From contig NC_089866.1 in assembly GCF_036373705.1 (NCBI RefSeq), positions 4,783,001-4,847,000 on the forward strand: a DNA stretch of 64,000 bases. The letters are read 5' to 3'. The notes beneath the pieces are model-generated. The model was given only the letters and a program-made list of their open reading frames with translations, made no database searches and was not told where the DNA came from. The translations under genes and the position numbers were made by a program. The stretch comes from Amia ocellicauda (Eukaryota > Chordata > Actinopteri > Amiiformes > Amiidae). How positions within the stretch are numbered: the first letter of the stretch is position 1; every line of letters starts with the position of its first letter. Positions 1-13,387 of this stretch are shown in pieces.

Positions 1-3000
1 GGGTCATGTGACCGGCTCTGCTGTTTGCTCAGCGTGGCGGGGGGGGTTGGGATGGTGACAGTGTGGGCAACACGGGCGGGGCAGGACTGACTCTGTATCT
101 CCCTGTGTAAACTCTGAGCAGCTGCACCACATCAGCTTCAGGTACAGATGAACTTAGTTGAGGTACACAATTACAGGCACTACATTTGTTTTATTCAGCA
201 TTAAAGGTCGGTTTCAACAGTTTAAACAGTTTCAGGCGATGTTATTATAACGAGCATCACCTGGAACTGATTTTTAAATTACATTTTTATGATATGTTTT
301 GTGGTTACACCATCACTGCCTCCCTGCAGCTGAGATAATGGACCAAACTCAAGACCAAACTGTATTCTCTCCCCCTTGCATGACAAACCAGCGCCTGCCT
401 GTGTGTTGTTGTCATCTCTCTGGTCCTGTTCTCATGAAGTTTTGCTCCAGGAAGGTAAGGCACTTGGGACAGGCAGGGCTGCCAACACTCAGGCAACACC
501 ACACAGTCTTTCATCCTGCAGGAGGGACCATCCAATCTCCAAGGATTTGTCCTTTTATATTCAGTCTTTTGTCCTTCCACCGATAGATCTCCATGGATTA
601 CGCTCATACAGTGAGCAATGTTGTCTGGATATATTTTCCGAGGGTGCCGTTGGCGTGCGAAACAAAAACAGACAAACAGACACAAGCAGACGACAAAAGA
701 ACAGACTCAGACTGACAGGTTCAGACCCAACCAACAAAGACCCCATCCTCTTTAAAGAGAGAGGAGGCCTGTCAGAGCCCTGGCTGGCCCAGTCGCCAAG
801 TCATTTAGTTTGGCAGCAGCCTGGGATGGTGATGGCAGAAATAAAAATACACTCCTCTCCCAGGCACTGGCGGCTGACCTTTCCCGAGCGGGAGATTGCC
901 AGGTGGAGGAGCGGGCCTGGTGTCTGCAGTCGCTGCCCCCTGCCGCATTGTAATGGGCTGGGCGCTCCGAGGGTGACAGGCGGCTCGGACCGGCTCCGGT
1001 AAAGTGCCGCTCGGGGCTCTGACCTTTGGAGAGGCGATCGACCCAGCGACAGGTAAGCCGAGCGCAGACATTTAGCTCAGGGACCAATTTCACCTTTAAT
1101 ACGGTAGCTTCCCCGTGTCAGCCCCGATATCGCGGGAGCTAAAACTCTGTGCCAGCCTGCATTAGGCGGCCCTGTCCCTCTCGGAGCAGGTGTCCCGTTG
1201 GACCGGCCTGACCTGACCTGGCCTGCCCCCTGGTGGCTGCAGGACCTGGAAGGAGCACCGACCGGGGGGACAGAGACCCCAAGTTCAACAGCTGAAGCTC
1301 GAGAAGCTGCATGTGGGATTTGTGTCTGCTGCACTGATTTGATTTAGTCAGTTGTTGGTGTTTGAAAAAATTCTATCGTGTCACGCAGCCTGAATTTAAA
1401 TGGAGACGCTCAGGATTAAAGAGCTGTAACTTTTTAGACTGATATGTTTAACCGTGAAGAATAATGTGTGAATAACTGTCTTATTTTGTAGTCTGCATGC
1501 AAAAACTCAGAAAGCCAATGTTCTGCATTTATTTTTAGCCTTTCACTCGTCATAGACCGCAAGTGTGTGTTTTCTTATAACCGTCTTCTTGTGTGGTGTC
1601 TTATTATTTAGTTTATAAATGTTTATTTATTTAATCTGTCAACTTGGCTAGACCAAGGGTCTAGCACACCAAGGATGAAGGGGTTGCATGCAGCCATTTG
1701 CTTCCAAACAACTACACCGAAAACAACAGCAGCAAAAGAGGCTTGTTCCATATGGTGACTCAATAGTTATCAACTCCCACCACAAAAAAGAAAAGCCTGA
1801 CTCAGAAAGTTCTCAGGATTGTTACAAACACAGCCTTGCCAAACTCAGACGTGCAAAAACTCCATTCAACGCCTAATTAGAAGCCTAAAAAGTTTGTAAA
1901 ACAGGGTATTACTCCTGAGTGCTGCAAAGTTTCCTTTGAACACGTTTGACTTCTTAACATTTCACACCCCATGGAGCGAGGCAAAGCACAACCTGGTCCC
2001 ACTTGTGCACTTTACCGAGAATATTTTTAGAGAGGGGGAGGAAAAAACAACCCTTTTTCTGACTCCACTGAACGTGTCACTTGTGTTTAACAAATAAAGC
2101 TTGGGATGCTTTGCGAATTGTGCCCTCAGGGTGTTTGTTTTCAAAAGCCTCTTCCATTAACCATCCCTGACATATTGTCTGTTTAGAGCTCCATGACGAG
2201 GGCCTGTTCTTGCACGAGGCTGAGCGACAAGGACAGTGCGAATGGACACCGCGCCTCGCCGAGGCGGGGCCCGCTGTGAGCGCTTACAAACCCGTCCGCA
2301 TGTCACACGGCATGAGACCAACAAACAAGTCCGCCCTCGTTATTTACATACTCGTAATTTAGTCTGCACTCTGCCGCGGAGTTAGTGTCAGGTTGTCACA
2401 GAGTATAAATACAAGGTGGAGAGGAAAATGAAAGTGTCATACCTAAATGAATCATTCACAGTCTTTGCCCAATGTGGACGGACTATTCTTATTGCACCCA
2501 ATTGCCTACAGATATCTGCAAATATCACATTTACATTTACAAAAGATTTACATAAATATATAAATGGTGCCTTTCAGATGAGTGACTGGGAAGATGTCAT
2601 GGGATGTAAATGAGGAAATGAAGGTCAATTGCAATTGATTGGTCTATATCTTTACAGGGAAACATACATATGAAAATACTAAATAATTATCCTTTAAAAA
2701 TACCAGCAGTTCACAAATGGTTGTATCTCGCCATGATTTAAACACTTGCTGCTGGTACTTGCGGTAACACATTCCACACCACAGCAAAAACCTATATCTG
2801 TGTCTGCACGAGGGGGTAATGGAAATTCTATATTTCTACATTAAAAATAACGATTCCCGAAAGGAAATGGCATTCCCTTCTAAATCAGAATATTGTGTGT
2901 CTTATCGGAAACGTAGTATAGTTACAGTTGTGGGATTCGGATTGCTTAATAAGATTCACAGCGCCCCGGGCTTTGTTTTGAATAACTGTTTTATTGACTT

Positions 3001-4014
3001 AAATAATCGGTTTGGGGGGAAAAAAAAAGGGAAAAGATCCAGACATCCATTTAATAAAAGTGCCTTTTCTTTTGCCTTGAAGTCATCATTGGCGCTGGGA
3101 TTATTGTGTGTGGTTGGGAGTATTTTACCCACAACCTTACATAGACCTTAGTTTAAACCCAAACCCATCTCATTCGGCAATCTTTGCTTATGGGTAGGGG
3201 CTGACACAGGGTTATGCTTCATGTTAGTACTTTGTATCTGGGGACATAGAGGTAAAGTAAGTTTGGGGGTCTCTGTGTTGTATCTCACTTAGGGCTCAGT
3301 GAGGTTATGACAGCGTTATGTCTTTAATGGGATTTAATGTGTTTGTGTTGGTTTGGTTTGGTTTGATTAGGACAGGAGCTTGCTGCTTGCAGTCTGTATT
3401 AGCACTGACAATCACCCCCATAAGCAGCAAAACGTGAAAGCCAATGTTGAAATGTCGGTGAAATGTCTGTGAAATGTCACCCCCGACCACATGGATAAAT
3501 GTAAAAACCCACCAATAAAAATGGTCAGAAAGGATCAGCACAGGTTACATTTACTTTTAGATCACTCTACCTTTATGGTTCATCTCCTGCTTTACATCTG
3601 GATGTCATATGATCTAGTTTTGAGGAAATTCAGATTCATTTAGAAGTCAGCTTGTGTCTATTTTCACAAGGAGGTCATGTATTTGTGCTTCACTTTTAAT
3701 GTCAGTTTGCCACAGTAAACCTGATATACATCGCTCTTTTTGTTTCTCTTCTTTATGAAAATGACAGTGTCTATCAATTGTAAAACCCCGTTACTAAGTC
3801 CCAGGATAGAAACACACAAACACACAGAGGCTTCTGCCTTACCTCGACTTGCTCCGATTCCTTCAGTCCTTGTGTCGTCTGGAGTCGCAGTTGTGTTAAC
3901 AAGTCTCGGCAGGCAAGCTGTGCAGTCATTTATTTGCATTGTACACAAATATTCAGATTAAATCATAAATAAAGAAAGACTGACGATCATACAGACTTGT
4001 GCATTCAGTTCCTT
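1..4014. other. Intergenic, no gene seen
   Basis: No open reading frame here resembles a known protein, and I see no splice-framed exon. The part from about 830 to 1300 is GC-rich with scattered CpG and a CTCF-like motif. The rest is mostly AT-rich. The reading frames present, up to about 200 codons, carry no recognisable domain and look like chance frames. A regulatory role for the GC-rich block is possible but inferred. Confidence 0.5.
1224..1240 (-). promoter_or_regulatory. Candidate CTCF binding site
   Basis: The plus strand reads TGCCCCCTGGTGGCTGC. Its complement, GCAGCCACCAGGGGGCA, fits the vertebrate CTCF core CCANNAGGGGGC. It lies in a GC-rich block in an otherwise gene-free part of the window. 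Occupancy cannot be judged from sequence. If bound, it could form a domain boundary on the 3' side of prr35. Confidence 0.45.
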
Positions 4015-4020
4015 TTTATT
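4015..4020 (-). terminator. prr35: Probable prr35 poly(A) signal
   Basis: The plus strand TTTATT reads AATAAA on the minus strand, about 945 bases past the prr35 stop codon. A run of further TTTATT-like words at about 4183-4197 offers an alternative, nearer signal. The choice between them is inference. Confidence 0.35.
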
Positions 4021-4964
4021 ACAGTTATTTACAGAAGCTATGCTCTCAATGATTGTCTGCACGCTGTGGTCCGTAGGTGAGACCCAATCCCAGCCAACAC
4101 CTCTCCAACGCGACGTACGCGATTTTAGTCTGTGTACAAAATAAGCTTCAGCTATGGAACAACAGCCACGAGCTTCTTAACAGTTTATTTTATTTTATTA
4201 CAAAAGTCTTCTATACAAACTAAGTGCTGTTCATGTTGAATGCTCAGTGCAGTTTCCACACCAGGAATCCAGAAATCTCTAGTTGTCCCCTCTCTGTCCT
4301 AGAGTTGAATATTGTGGATTGTATTGAGCAAAAACACGACTCAATGATTGGTTTTCGAGTGCAGGTCAAACTCCAACAGGAATTATCAACTCAATGAATA
4401 TCACACTAGGTGAAATTTGAATGGTTTTTCAATTATTCTGGCAAAAGGACACCTCCTGTTCTGTGCTTGGGTGTTCTTCTGGCCATCGGTTACATCGATC
4501 AGCATGATGTGTTTTGGTGAGCTCTTGGGTAATTATTTGTGCTACAGTTAGTCCACACCCCTCTCACCCACTAGAAGGTAGTCTGGTATGGACAACTAGA
4601 AGACCCCATCTTTATCAGCACACTGGCTGTCATTCTGTCCTTTCTGAAACTGCTGGACCCTCTAATGACGCCGTGTCCTTCTCCGCCTCCGACTTTCTGC
4701 TGTGCTTCGGCAGGGTGCTGTAATTCTACATTAAAAAGTAGCAGCACTCTTTATGTTGGTCAGACAACAGAACCAAGTGCAACAACACAAACATTATTCA
4801 CGACAGACAGTGGTGACGCCGCCCAAAACATCGTTTATGAGGATTAGCAACAGCCACCAAGTACTGCCTCACTGACACCAGCCTGACTGTTGACTGCACC
4901 TTCGAGTCCTCAGGTTCTTGGGAATAGAGTTGAGTTTGCACTGACGCCAACCTGGAATGGTGAC
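4021..4964 (-). other. prr35: Probable prr35 3' untranslated region
   Basis: This stretch lies between the prr35 stop codon and the candidate AATAAA signals on the minus strand. It holds no other recognisable gene. Assigning it as 3' UTR follows from position only; transcript data would be decisive. Confidence 0.35.
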
Positions 4965-7505
4965 TTATGGGTCGATGGCTGTGAGGGGGCTAGGAGGACA
5001 AAGCGCCTCCGCTGGGTGCTCTTTGGATGGGGGTCTCTTCAGGCTCTTTGCGCTGAAGTCAGTGAAGACCAGTGGAGCAGAGCGGCCATCGGGACACAGA
5101 AGCACACTAGAGTCTGCCTCGCACTTGGTTGTCCGACTTGGCCACACTGCCTCCGTTGGAATTGGCCGAAGCCCTAGGCCGCTGGGGGACACCATCTCCA
5201 TCTTGACCACAGCACCTAGGCTCACCCCAGGCAACCCTGAGTGGCTCATCTTGAGCAGGACTTCCCGGGACTGTCTGCGGCTTTCCTGGGATGGGATCTT
5301 GCCATCCGTCTCGCTTCCCTCATCCTCCTCCTCCTCTTCCTCCTCCTCTTCTTCTTCGTCTTCTGCCTCCTCCTCTTCTGTTTCTTCAGGGACTCCTCTC
5401 TTGCCCTCTGAACACTGACCTCTTCCTCCACCCGGGTTGCAGTCTGGAGTCTTCTTGACAGAGAGGTCCAGGGGCCCTTCATGCTGCCTGGCTGTCTTCT
5501 CCAGTGCCTGATGGATGTGTGAGAGCTCTCCACGGATCTTGTAGAGGTGCTCCCTCAGGTAGCGCTGGCCGGGGCTGTCCTCCTTCACCAGACGGGAGAT
5601 CTTGCGCTCGGCCTCCTGGTACTCCTGCAGGGCCTTGGAGAGGTCTCCCAAAAGCACCACTGACTCATCTGGCTCTTCTGCTCTCCTCGCCACTCTGTCC
5701 ACAGCTTTCCCAGACTTCAGTGCTGGAGATGGTTCTTGCGGGTGGCCTCCTGAATCCCGACTCTCCGGCTGACACTTCCAAATGTCGGGCTGCCACTCCT
5801 CTGCGGGTCTGGACTGTTGAAGAGCTGTGCGGAAACTGATGTGGTAAAAATCAAAAAAAAGAAAAGAAAAAAGGATATAAGAGGAATCACATAACAGTTT
5901 CTGTTTGAGGAACACAACACATAAATATCTCCCCATGAAGAAGTAACCTAGCCCTGGTCATCATGCTTTTTACAAGTTTAGTACTGATAAGGCTGATAAT
6001 AACTACAACTAAAACATGTTCTTTATTTTCATTTCATGTCCCTTCAACACCCACCTGCTGTGGAAGAGGAGTTTGTCTGTGGCCACAGAGAGTGATGGGG
6101 CACCCCGGATGTTCTTGAGAAGGTCCAGTGTGCATCCCAGGAGGGGCTTCTTCTCTGGAAGGGTCTCCTGACTCTCTAGGGGGGCCCCTGTTCTCTTGCT
6201 CGCCTGCTCTCTTAATGGAGGGACGTCCACAGCTGCCTTGTGGCTCCAGTATCCCACTTTACTCTCCTTCCCCACAGCCTGTTGGGCCTTCTCCTCCGCT
6301 GCCTTGTACCCAGCCTCAGGGGACACTGGGACTTGCTGATGGGAGGCCCAGGCTGCTGGAGGAATGACACTGGCATTGGGGCGCAAAGCTGGGACTTTCC
6401 ACAGGCTGATCTTGGGTGGGTAGCTGGACGGGGTCTTGGGGTCCATGCTGGCTGGGGAGGGCTGGCCAGGCTTGACTCCCTTTACGGGTTCTTGCACAGA
6501 TCCAAACGCGTGCTCACACAGCAGAGGGTAGTAGAAGCGAGGTGGCAGGATGGTTCTGTCTGTGTGGGGTAACGAGCTGGAGGGAGGTTGCATGAGTTGG
6601 GCGGCAGATGCCAGGAAGGGGAGCTGGGCGAGCTGAGCATGGGTTGGGGTTGTGCCGGCAACTGCGGGGTTGACGTAGGAGAATAGGCCTGGGCTGAGAG
6701 GGTAGCTCACTCCCAGGACTGAGAGATTGAGGCCAGGGGGGTCCTGACAGTCTGCAAAGGTTGGGGGAGGGGGGTAACAAGGTATGGAGCCGCTGTCTTG
6801 TAGGGAACCTTCTGAGCCGGCCTTCCTGTGGCTGGTTGCCAGCAGACGCCACTGCTCAGAGAGAAGGCTAGGGCCAGTCAGGCAGGTTTTAGAAAGTTTA
6901 TAGTGTTTTAGCTTTGCTTCCACCTCCACCGCCCTGGCATTGAGAAGCTGGTCTTCGAGGGAGAAGACATCTGTGATGACAAAATCAGCCTCGGTCTGCT
7001 TGGGCCTCTTTGTGCTGCTCCGGGTGACATTGTCTACACGGTCCTTGCCTTCTTTGGTGGACTGCGCCTCCTCTGGGCCCTCCCCATGACTCGTCTCCCC
7101 GTCACCGTGCTCCTCTCCCTCCTCGGCCTCCTCCCCACCGAAGGAGACCTCGGACTGCGCGGCTCTGGATTGGTCGTCGCTTAGAGGGGTCGGATCCAGC
7201 TCCTCGCGGCCCGGCCCTCGGAGGCGGGGCCCCGTCTGTAAGGGGCGGACCTGCTCGGGATGCAGGAGGTTGCCCTTCTTGTAGGGCCAATCGGACTCAA
7301 TGAGCAGGGAGAGGGAGTTCTTGCACAAGCTGTACTTCATGTGGTTGTACAGGTGGGACTTCTCCATGCACGTGAAGGGGCACTGAAAGCACTTGTAGTT
7401 GTAGGGCTTCCCCCATGGCCGAGGGATGTAGTGGGGCTTCTTGGGCTTACGCTCCTTGTGCTTGTAGATGGAGCTGACCTTGCAGGTGAGGTCTTCCTTC
7501 GACAT
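4965..7505 (-). CDS. prr35: Proline-rich protein 35, ZNF750-related zinc-finger protein
   Basis: There are two coding exons, 7505-6055 and 5835-4965, joined in phase across a 219-base intron (donor AGCAG/gtgggt, acceptor catcag/TTTCC), giving 773 aa. The N-terminus has the family signature PRPWGKPYNYKCFQCPFTC, a C2HC finger with C39, C42, H55 and C61 (C-x2-C-x12-H-x5-C). Further matches to PRR35 as I recall it are the YPLSPGLFSY block and TTKCEADSSV near the C-terminus; ZNF750 shares the finger but not these. A PLDLS motif at residues 605-609 fits the PxDLS pattern bound by CtBP co-repressors. An acidic Glu tract follows it. The protein is longer than the human one (about 570 aa). I chose ATG 7505 because the upstream in-frame codon is TTG, not ATG. 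By analogy with ZNF750 it is probably a nuclear transcription regulator, but PRR35 itself is little studied. Five-prime noncoding exons are likely further upstream. Confidence 0.9.
5320..5390. repeat. CTC/CTT triplet tract coding for poly-Glu in prr35
   Basis: An imperfect run of CTC and CTT triplets on the plus strand reads GAG/GAA on the coding minus strand. It gives a stretch of almost uninterrupted Glu in the last prr35 exon, followed by Asp/Glu-rich sequence. Length variation between alleles is likely because the triplets are nearly uniform. Confidence 0.8.
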
Positions 7506-8034
7506 GGCTGTGGGGCCCAAGTCTGCGATGCTCTGCTCAGGTGGCGGGGGAAGACGCTGATCTTTTCTTACTGCACTTGGTTCGAACGCAGCTCAACAAA
7601 AAACGGTCACACTTCTCTCTTGAGGAACCTGCCAGGGCCTCGGATATCCCTTGGCTAGAGGAAAATGCCAGAACTGCTGAGGAAGAAACAAAGGAAGAAA
7701 ACGAAATAAATTAATGTACAATTATGTATATATAAACACACACAGACAAACTATTTACTAGCTTCAGGCACACACTACCATGCAAACCACAATTATTTAT
7801 TCAGTTCTTTTAATGATTTAACAGCACATAATATAATTTCTTGAGGTATAAAATATTTCAGCACGAAACAGCGATACCGATGAATGAAAAGCAAGCAGGC
7901 ACGCCGAACCGACAGGAACTAGTCATTCGATATTCGTTCCAGCAGTTTCAACTGTCTAGGGACACGAGCGATTCACATTGTTTGGGACCAAGTTAATAGA
8001 AAATAATGTAGGATAAAAACCCACAGCACCTCAT

Positions 8035-8037
<3 letters not shown>

Positions 8038-8096
<59 letters not shown>
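8038..8096. repeat. (AT)n microsatellite
   Basis: This is a near-pure AT dinucleotide run of about 58 bases, followed by TG/TGTG-rich sequence to about 8205. Such compound AT then TG tracts are often length-variable. Confidence 0.95.
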
Positions 8097-8099
<3 letters not shown>

Positions 8100-8100
<1 letters not shown>

Positions 8101-8205
8101 GAGTGTTTGTGCGTGTATATGTGTGTGAGTGACTGCGTGTTTGTCTGTGTGTGTGACTGAGTGTGTGTGTATGAGAGTGTTCGTCTGCGTGTGTGTGTGT
8201 GTGTC
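8100..8205. repeat. Imperfect (TG)n-rich tract
   Basis: Interrupted GT/TG repeats form short units such as gtgtgtgt, broken by GAGT and CTGT. It adjoins the AT microsatellite. The long reading frame on the minus strand, with Thr-His and Ile-Tyr repeats, is only a product of this repetition. Confidence 0.85.
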
Positions 8206-10164
8206 TGGTTGAGTAGAGTTGCCACTAACCTATCTGCAGGGTGGACTGTGCCGCTGTGTTCTCACTGTACCTGCCACAACTCATTATTTCCAGTGCTGTA
8301 CCAGGCACTAGCAGGGCTCTGGGCCGGCCTTCGGAGCAGGCAGCCCTGAGGGGACCTGCACCTGTGCCGGGGAGTCTCCCTGTCGGGCCACAGTGTCACG
8401 GGGGGCGGGAGGGGAAAGGGGGTCGTGTGAGTGGAAACTCTCTGGAGGGGCGCCCTGGGCACTGTGTGGCCGGGGTAGGTGGGTGGTTGAAGAGAGAGGG
8501 GGTAGTACGTCAGTTTCTAATGAGAGACTGGCAAGGTGCCTGCGGGGCATCGTTAGTGCCAGGGCTGCGGGATCTGGGTCAGGGCTCCAGTCCGGAGTTT
8601 ACCACCTTTATCTCATGCGCTTGGCACAGGCAGTGGGCGCACTCTTGTGGCACAGCTCTCAGGGCTCTGTGGAACTGGCTCTCACCACAGCGTACCAGGG
8701 CCCTGCCTGTGGACGGTGCCATCGATAGCTGTCGTGGAAACTGTCACCTGTGTCACCGGGGCGGTAGATTGGATGGTCTCAGTCTTACGCCCAGTGAACA
8801 TTTTGCAGAGCAACCCAAACAAGCTCCTCTGCCTCGAGGGGAGCACTGGCTACTGGGACACCTGCTCAGAAATCACGTAGACTTCCACGTCAAGGGTTAG
8901 ATCTTGAAGAATGAGCAAAGAAGTCCAACTGAACAAAGAACACAGAACTGACTTATCGGTATTCTTACTTTTTTCATTTAACCTGATTTTAAATGAAAAG
9001 CTTTTATTATTTTGCAGGTGAGACACAAAGACATTCAGAAACTGGACATAGTGAGATTTTAATTTCTAATTGAGGTTGTGTCTTTGCAAGTAATAATTGA
9101 CAAATATTGTATATTGTATAAATGCTTGCATACTTGGTTCTAGTTAAATTCAGTTTTCAGGTTTTTTAATGTCATGTTACTATTTCAATTAAACAATAAA
9201 GCTTTTTGTTATTGAAATACTTCTGACTGACCCCCACTGTATAATTCATTCCAGGGCCCTAAAGGAAGAAGGAATAATTCAGCCATATGGATTTAATGTC
9301 AGATCTGGTTTTAGTCACAAATCAAACGCAGTTCAATATGTGTTTTCTATTGTGCCGAGCAGCACACTGCCATGAAGAGAGTTTAACGCTCCATTATTGA
9401 GGCTGAGGCGGCGGGCAACATGGATGAACCAGCACAAGCACAACAGCTGGTAATATCGGTGATACGTGCAGATATGTGTCCTCACTTTTTAAAAGATGTA
9501 ATTATCTCATGCATTGACTGTGTACACAATATGAGCCGATATGAAACATCGAACATCCAGCACAAGGAGAAACGGAGCAGGTTTGGTCTTTTTGTTCCCG
9601 TTCCAGTGAATTTCGCGATTCCAGTTCACCTTCCCAGGTGCCGGGAAAAGGTTACCTATTTCTCTACATTCAAGTCACTGTAAAAACTAAAAACTTGCAA
9701 TTTTCTGAAGCCTAGTCAGCTTTTTGTTTTCCAGTGACAGGGTAACAAGTGAAGGACGTGGAAAAAACAAAAACAACACAAAAGAAAGCTGTAGCCTTCA
9801 GAGCCTAATGTTGGACGGCAGGCCTTAATAGCGAGGGCTCAGAAAGGCCTGGTGAGAAGCAGTCTGCCCCCGAGCGTACAGCACGGCACTCAGCGCTTAA
9901 ATGGAGAAGAACAGCTGCTATCAGGACCCCGATCAATAAAAATCATTTTTACAGTTGATTTTTCAGTGCTGGCCAGCGTTAACAGCAGCCTCTCGTGCCC
10001 TCTGTGCTCCCTCCCTCCCTCCCCGCCTCTCCGTCCCGCTGTTTTCAGCCCCTCCGGACTCGATTTAATCTTTCAGACTTGTGTTCACACAAGCCTTATC
10101 TGTGCTGGTGAAATATCAATCCCTTCAATTAAAAGGTTAACCACACTGGCAGCCACATACAAGC

Positions 10165-10187
10165 AAAAAAAAAAAAAAAAAAAAAAA
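10165..10187. repeat. Poly-A run of 23 bases
   Basis: A pure adenine homopolymer. It could be the tail of an old retroposed copy on the plus strand, but I do not recognise a SINE or processed pseudogene before it. Confidence 0.8.
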
Positions 10188-13100
10188 GCAAGGGCACAGG
10201 AACGGATCCTATGGACGCATTTTGCTCAAAACAACGACAAAAAAACTTCCCCCAAACAGGCAATTAAGAATAAACCTCCAAAATGAATGTAACCATTTCC
10301 ATCAGATGGTTTGTCCTTCTGATATATTGGTTTGGATCTGTTACTTCCAAAAAAACAGCTAGTCTCTTGAGAGACTCCCTGAAGATACCACAACATTTAT
10401 ACAAACACAACACACAACATGCTGTCATGACACAATTTGAAAGCAAAGGACTTAAAACTGTTTCATCTGTTAACAAACATCCAGCCAGTTTCTCACCAGC
10501 CCTGAGCGACCATCCTTTGTGTTTCCATATTATAACCTTCCTACAATCTATGTGGCATTAAATAATTTCACAAGCTTCCTGGAAATGCTTGAACTCTCTA
10601 TATGAGACATGTTTACACTATAGAATTTAAGTAATCAATAATTTTTTCTATGAAACCTGTAATTCTTCTGCTGTATTTTTTGTTCTCCTTGTTTTATTGC
10701 TCATGCTCGTCAAGCTACGAAATAAAACATTTGAGTACAGCTATTCACAGAGGACATTTTTATAGAACATCTCTACCTTGAATTTCAACCAACAGAACAA
10801 CTCTCTGTCTCCAGCGCAGCCCCACACCACCCCAGACAGAGTCCAAAAGTGGTGTTTGAGAGAGAGATTCTCTCCTACAAGGTCATACAAATCTTTTAAT
10901 TATAACTTGTTGGACTTCTGAACACTTGACTCCATCTGTCCTAACCTTCATCCAGATTTTGCCAGTGAAAACCATGAATCTGAGATGCAGAACATTTCCA
11001 ATTCATTGCTCTCTTAAATTAATCAAAATTAGATGCAGTTTATCATACAGCTTTAGAGATTATTTCAGTGGTGCCCATTGTTCTCATAATCTCCCCACCT
11101 GCCTCTCATCTGAAGGCCGCTGTGATGTTGCCTTTACTGCACTCTCATTTCCCTGTAAATATATTAACTTCTATTTTATTTGTGTTCTTCATTTACATTT
11201 TATCCTGCTCTAAACACAGTCATTAATCAGTGATTGTATAATTGTAGATTTGGGTGAAGTACTCTAATTCTGTACAATGTGTAAAATAATCCTACGATTC
11301 CAGTCAAAGACCCTTAGAATCTCAAAGCCTGATTTCAAAGCTAATTGTATAACTCATCTATATTAGCATCCTCACAATTTCCCTCACTGCCAACGCAATC
11401 ACTTTTGTTTTCAACCCATTGGACAGATTCTGGGGTTCCTCTCACATTCCTGAGTTGCTTTGTCCAGCCGCACACCACCGTCACACAAACCCAACTCGAT
11501 ACAATATGAAATATCTTTCATAACCACTTTACACTGAACTCGTCACAGACATCCTCTGCCACCGACGTGCAGCCTGCTCTGTCAGTTTCAAAACAAATGG
11601 TGTCCGATGCGTCTCGCTGCTCTAAAGAATTAGCTCTAATGAATATACTGGGATGCATCTCCTTTCTAAAATGTGTCCTCCCAATACAGTGTAACTTGTC
11701 ATCTGTCTCCACTTACAAAAACAAAATCATAATCTGGTCATATTTTAAAGATGGACAACAAGATGCCAAGGTAAAATAATCCGAAATGAATATATCAGAC
11801 ATCCACTCTATGCAAGAAAAATGAAGATTAAAATTGTATTTTGAATTATACATGCTGGAAAGAGCAATTGGTAAGCATTTAAAAATGCACAGAAGTGTCC
11901 ATTTGTGAAAGCAATTGTAGTCTGGAGTATTGTAGCTAACTGAAATATTTATTCTGTCTTGTTTGCAAACCCCTTTTCACCCCAGGATTCCAGAAGTTGT
12001 GTTGCTGATATATATTAAAATTAACATGCAATATTAGTGTTTTTCATGCTTAATGCTGAATGAACAAAGTGCTCTTAGTCTGTCAATAAATAGACATTGA
12101 CGATCACTAAGCAAGTGATCAATATCGAAAAATTAGAGGAAGGAAAAAACAAACAAACAAGCAACTATTATGGTCATTTAATAACAATCTCATTCGCCTA
12201 ATTTACTAGTACAATAAATACGTTTTTATGTGTGCAAGTGACAATTAAAATAGGGTAGTGATGAAATAATGCAATCCCTTTTTTCTACGGTCGCCATTAA
12301 ACCTCGTCTTCTACTGATTTTACTCCTGTGGGTTTATCAAAATACCAGAGGAGGACCTACGAGACTATATTAAAAAATCTTAATTTGTTTGCTTGGTTAG
12401 TTAATTAGTTTCAGCAATTTCCGAGCCATTTTGCAGACAATACAAATATATTTGTAATCCTTCGAGTGAGTGGATACAGGTACATAAAGATACATATATA
12501 AACAGTAAGTATGCAAATTAAGTAACATAATTACATAATTGGTAACGTACTCGAAATGATAGTTATTATAGGTGAGAGGAACTTCATAAACCAGTTATTT
12601 TATTCATTTAAAAAGCAACAAATGCTAATCTGAAAACCTGTCAAAAGCCACCAGTTTATTAAAAATGGTTTATTAAAAAGTGTAAACTGTAGAAGTATGT
12701 GACGTAGTATATTACCAATCTTGATGAAATTGAAAATGTGACTGTTTAGAAACAATGTTCAAAATCATAGTTAACAGTGCCACACTTTTATAGCCATTAA
12801 ATGTATGAAGTAGCTCAAACGTATAAACAAATACATAAACAGACAATGTCATAATAGTTATAATGTGTTTTTCCATTCCAACACAATGGGATAGTTCAAT
12901 ATAGTCCAAATCAATATAATTAGGAATAACAGGAATATGTTTGTATTAATAACAATAATTATTATGGTTATATAAATTATAATTATAAAAATAGTTGTTA
13001 TTATTATTAGCATTGAGTAGACAAAGATTAAAAGTCAATTCATGCACTACTAATCAGAAAGGAGGACAAATAATCCTACGCTAGCTTCAGTGAAACAACA

Positions 13101-13387
13101 GTCAGATTTAAGATGTATTCAATTAGCAACACAATTAAGATCTACAGCAGTGATGTATTCAGTCTGCAACATCTTAAGCGGCCTTTGCAACCTATCTAAC
13201 ACTTGCTTAGATTAATAGACATTTTAATTATCCTATTGTTATATATTTTTTGTTCGTCTCTATGCTATCCTGCCATGAAACAGAAATGCTGATATTAAGG
13301 CGCAAGAACGACTTCCGAAGAAACCTTTTTTTTAATTATTCTGAGAATAAAGTAACAACAATTGGCCAGGAAATCAGAATCCTGCAA

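Noticed and set aside
376-1002. 208-codon plus-strand frame
   Set aside because: No domain, low-complexity composition, no matching splice or start context, and overlapped by several other frames in the same GC-rich stretch.
4965-7505. Assignment of the zinc-finger gene as znf750
   Set aside because: The finger is shared, but PRPWGKPYNY, YPLSPGLFSY and TTKCEADSSV are PRR35 features, and human PRR35 lies in the same chromosome region as STUB1 and JMJD8.
8037-8225. Minus-strand frame of Thr-His and Ile-Tyr repeats
   Set aside because: Translation of the AT and TG microsatellites only.
8241-8900. 219-codon plus-strand frame in a GC-rich block
   Set aside because: No similarity to a known protein and several overlapping frames on both strands. 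GC-rich sequence with few stops explains its length.
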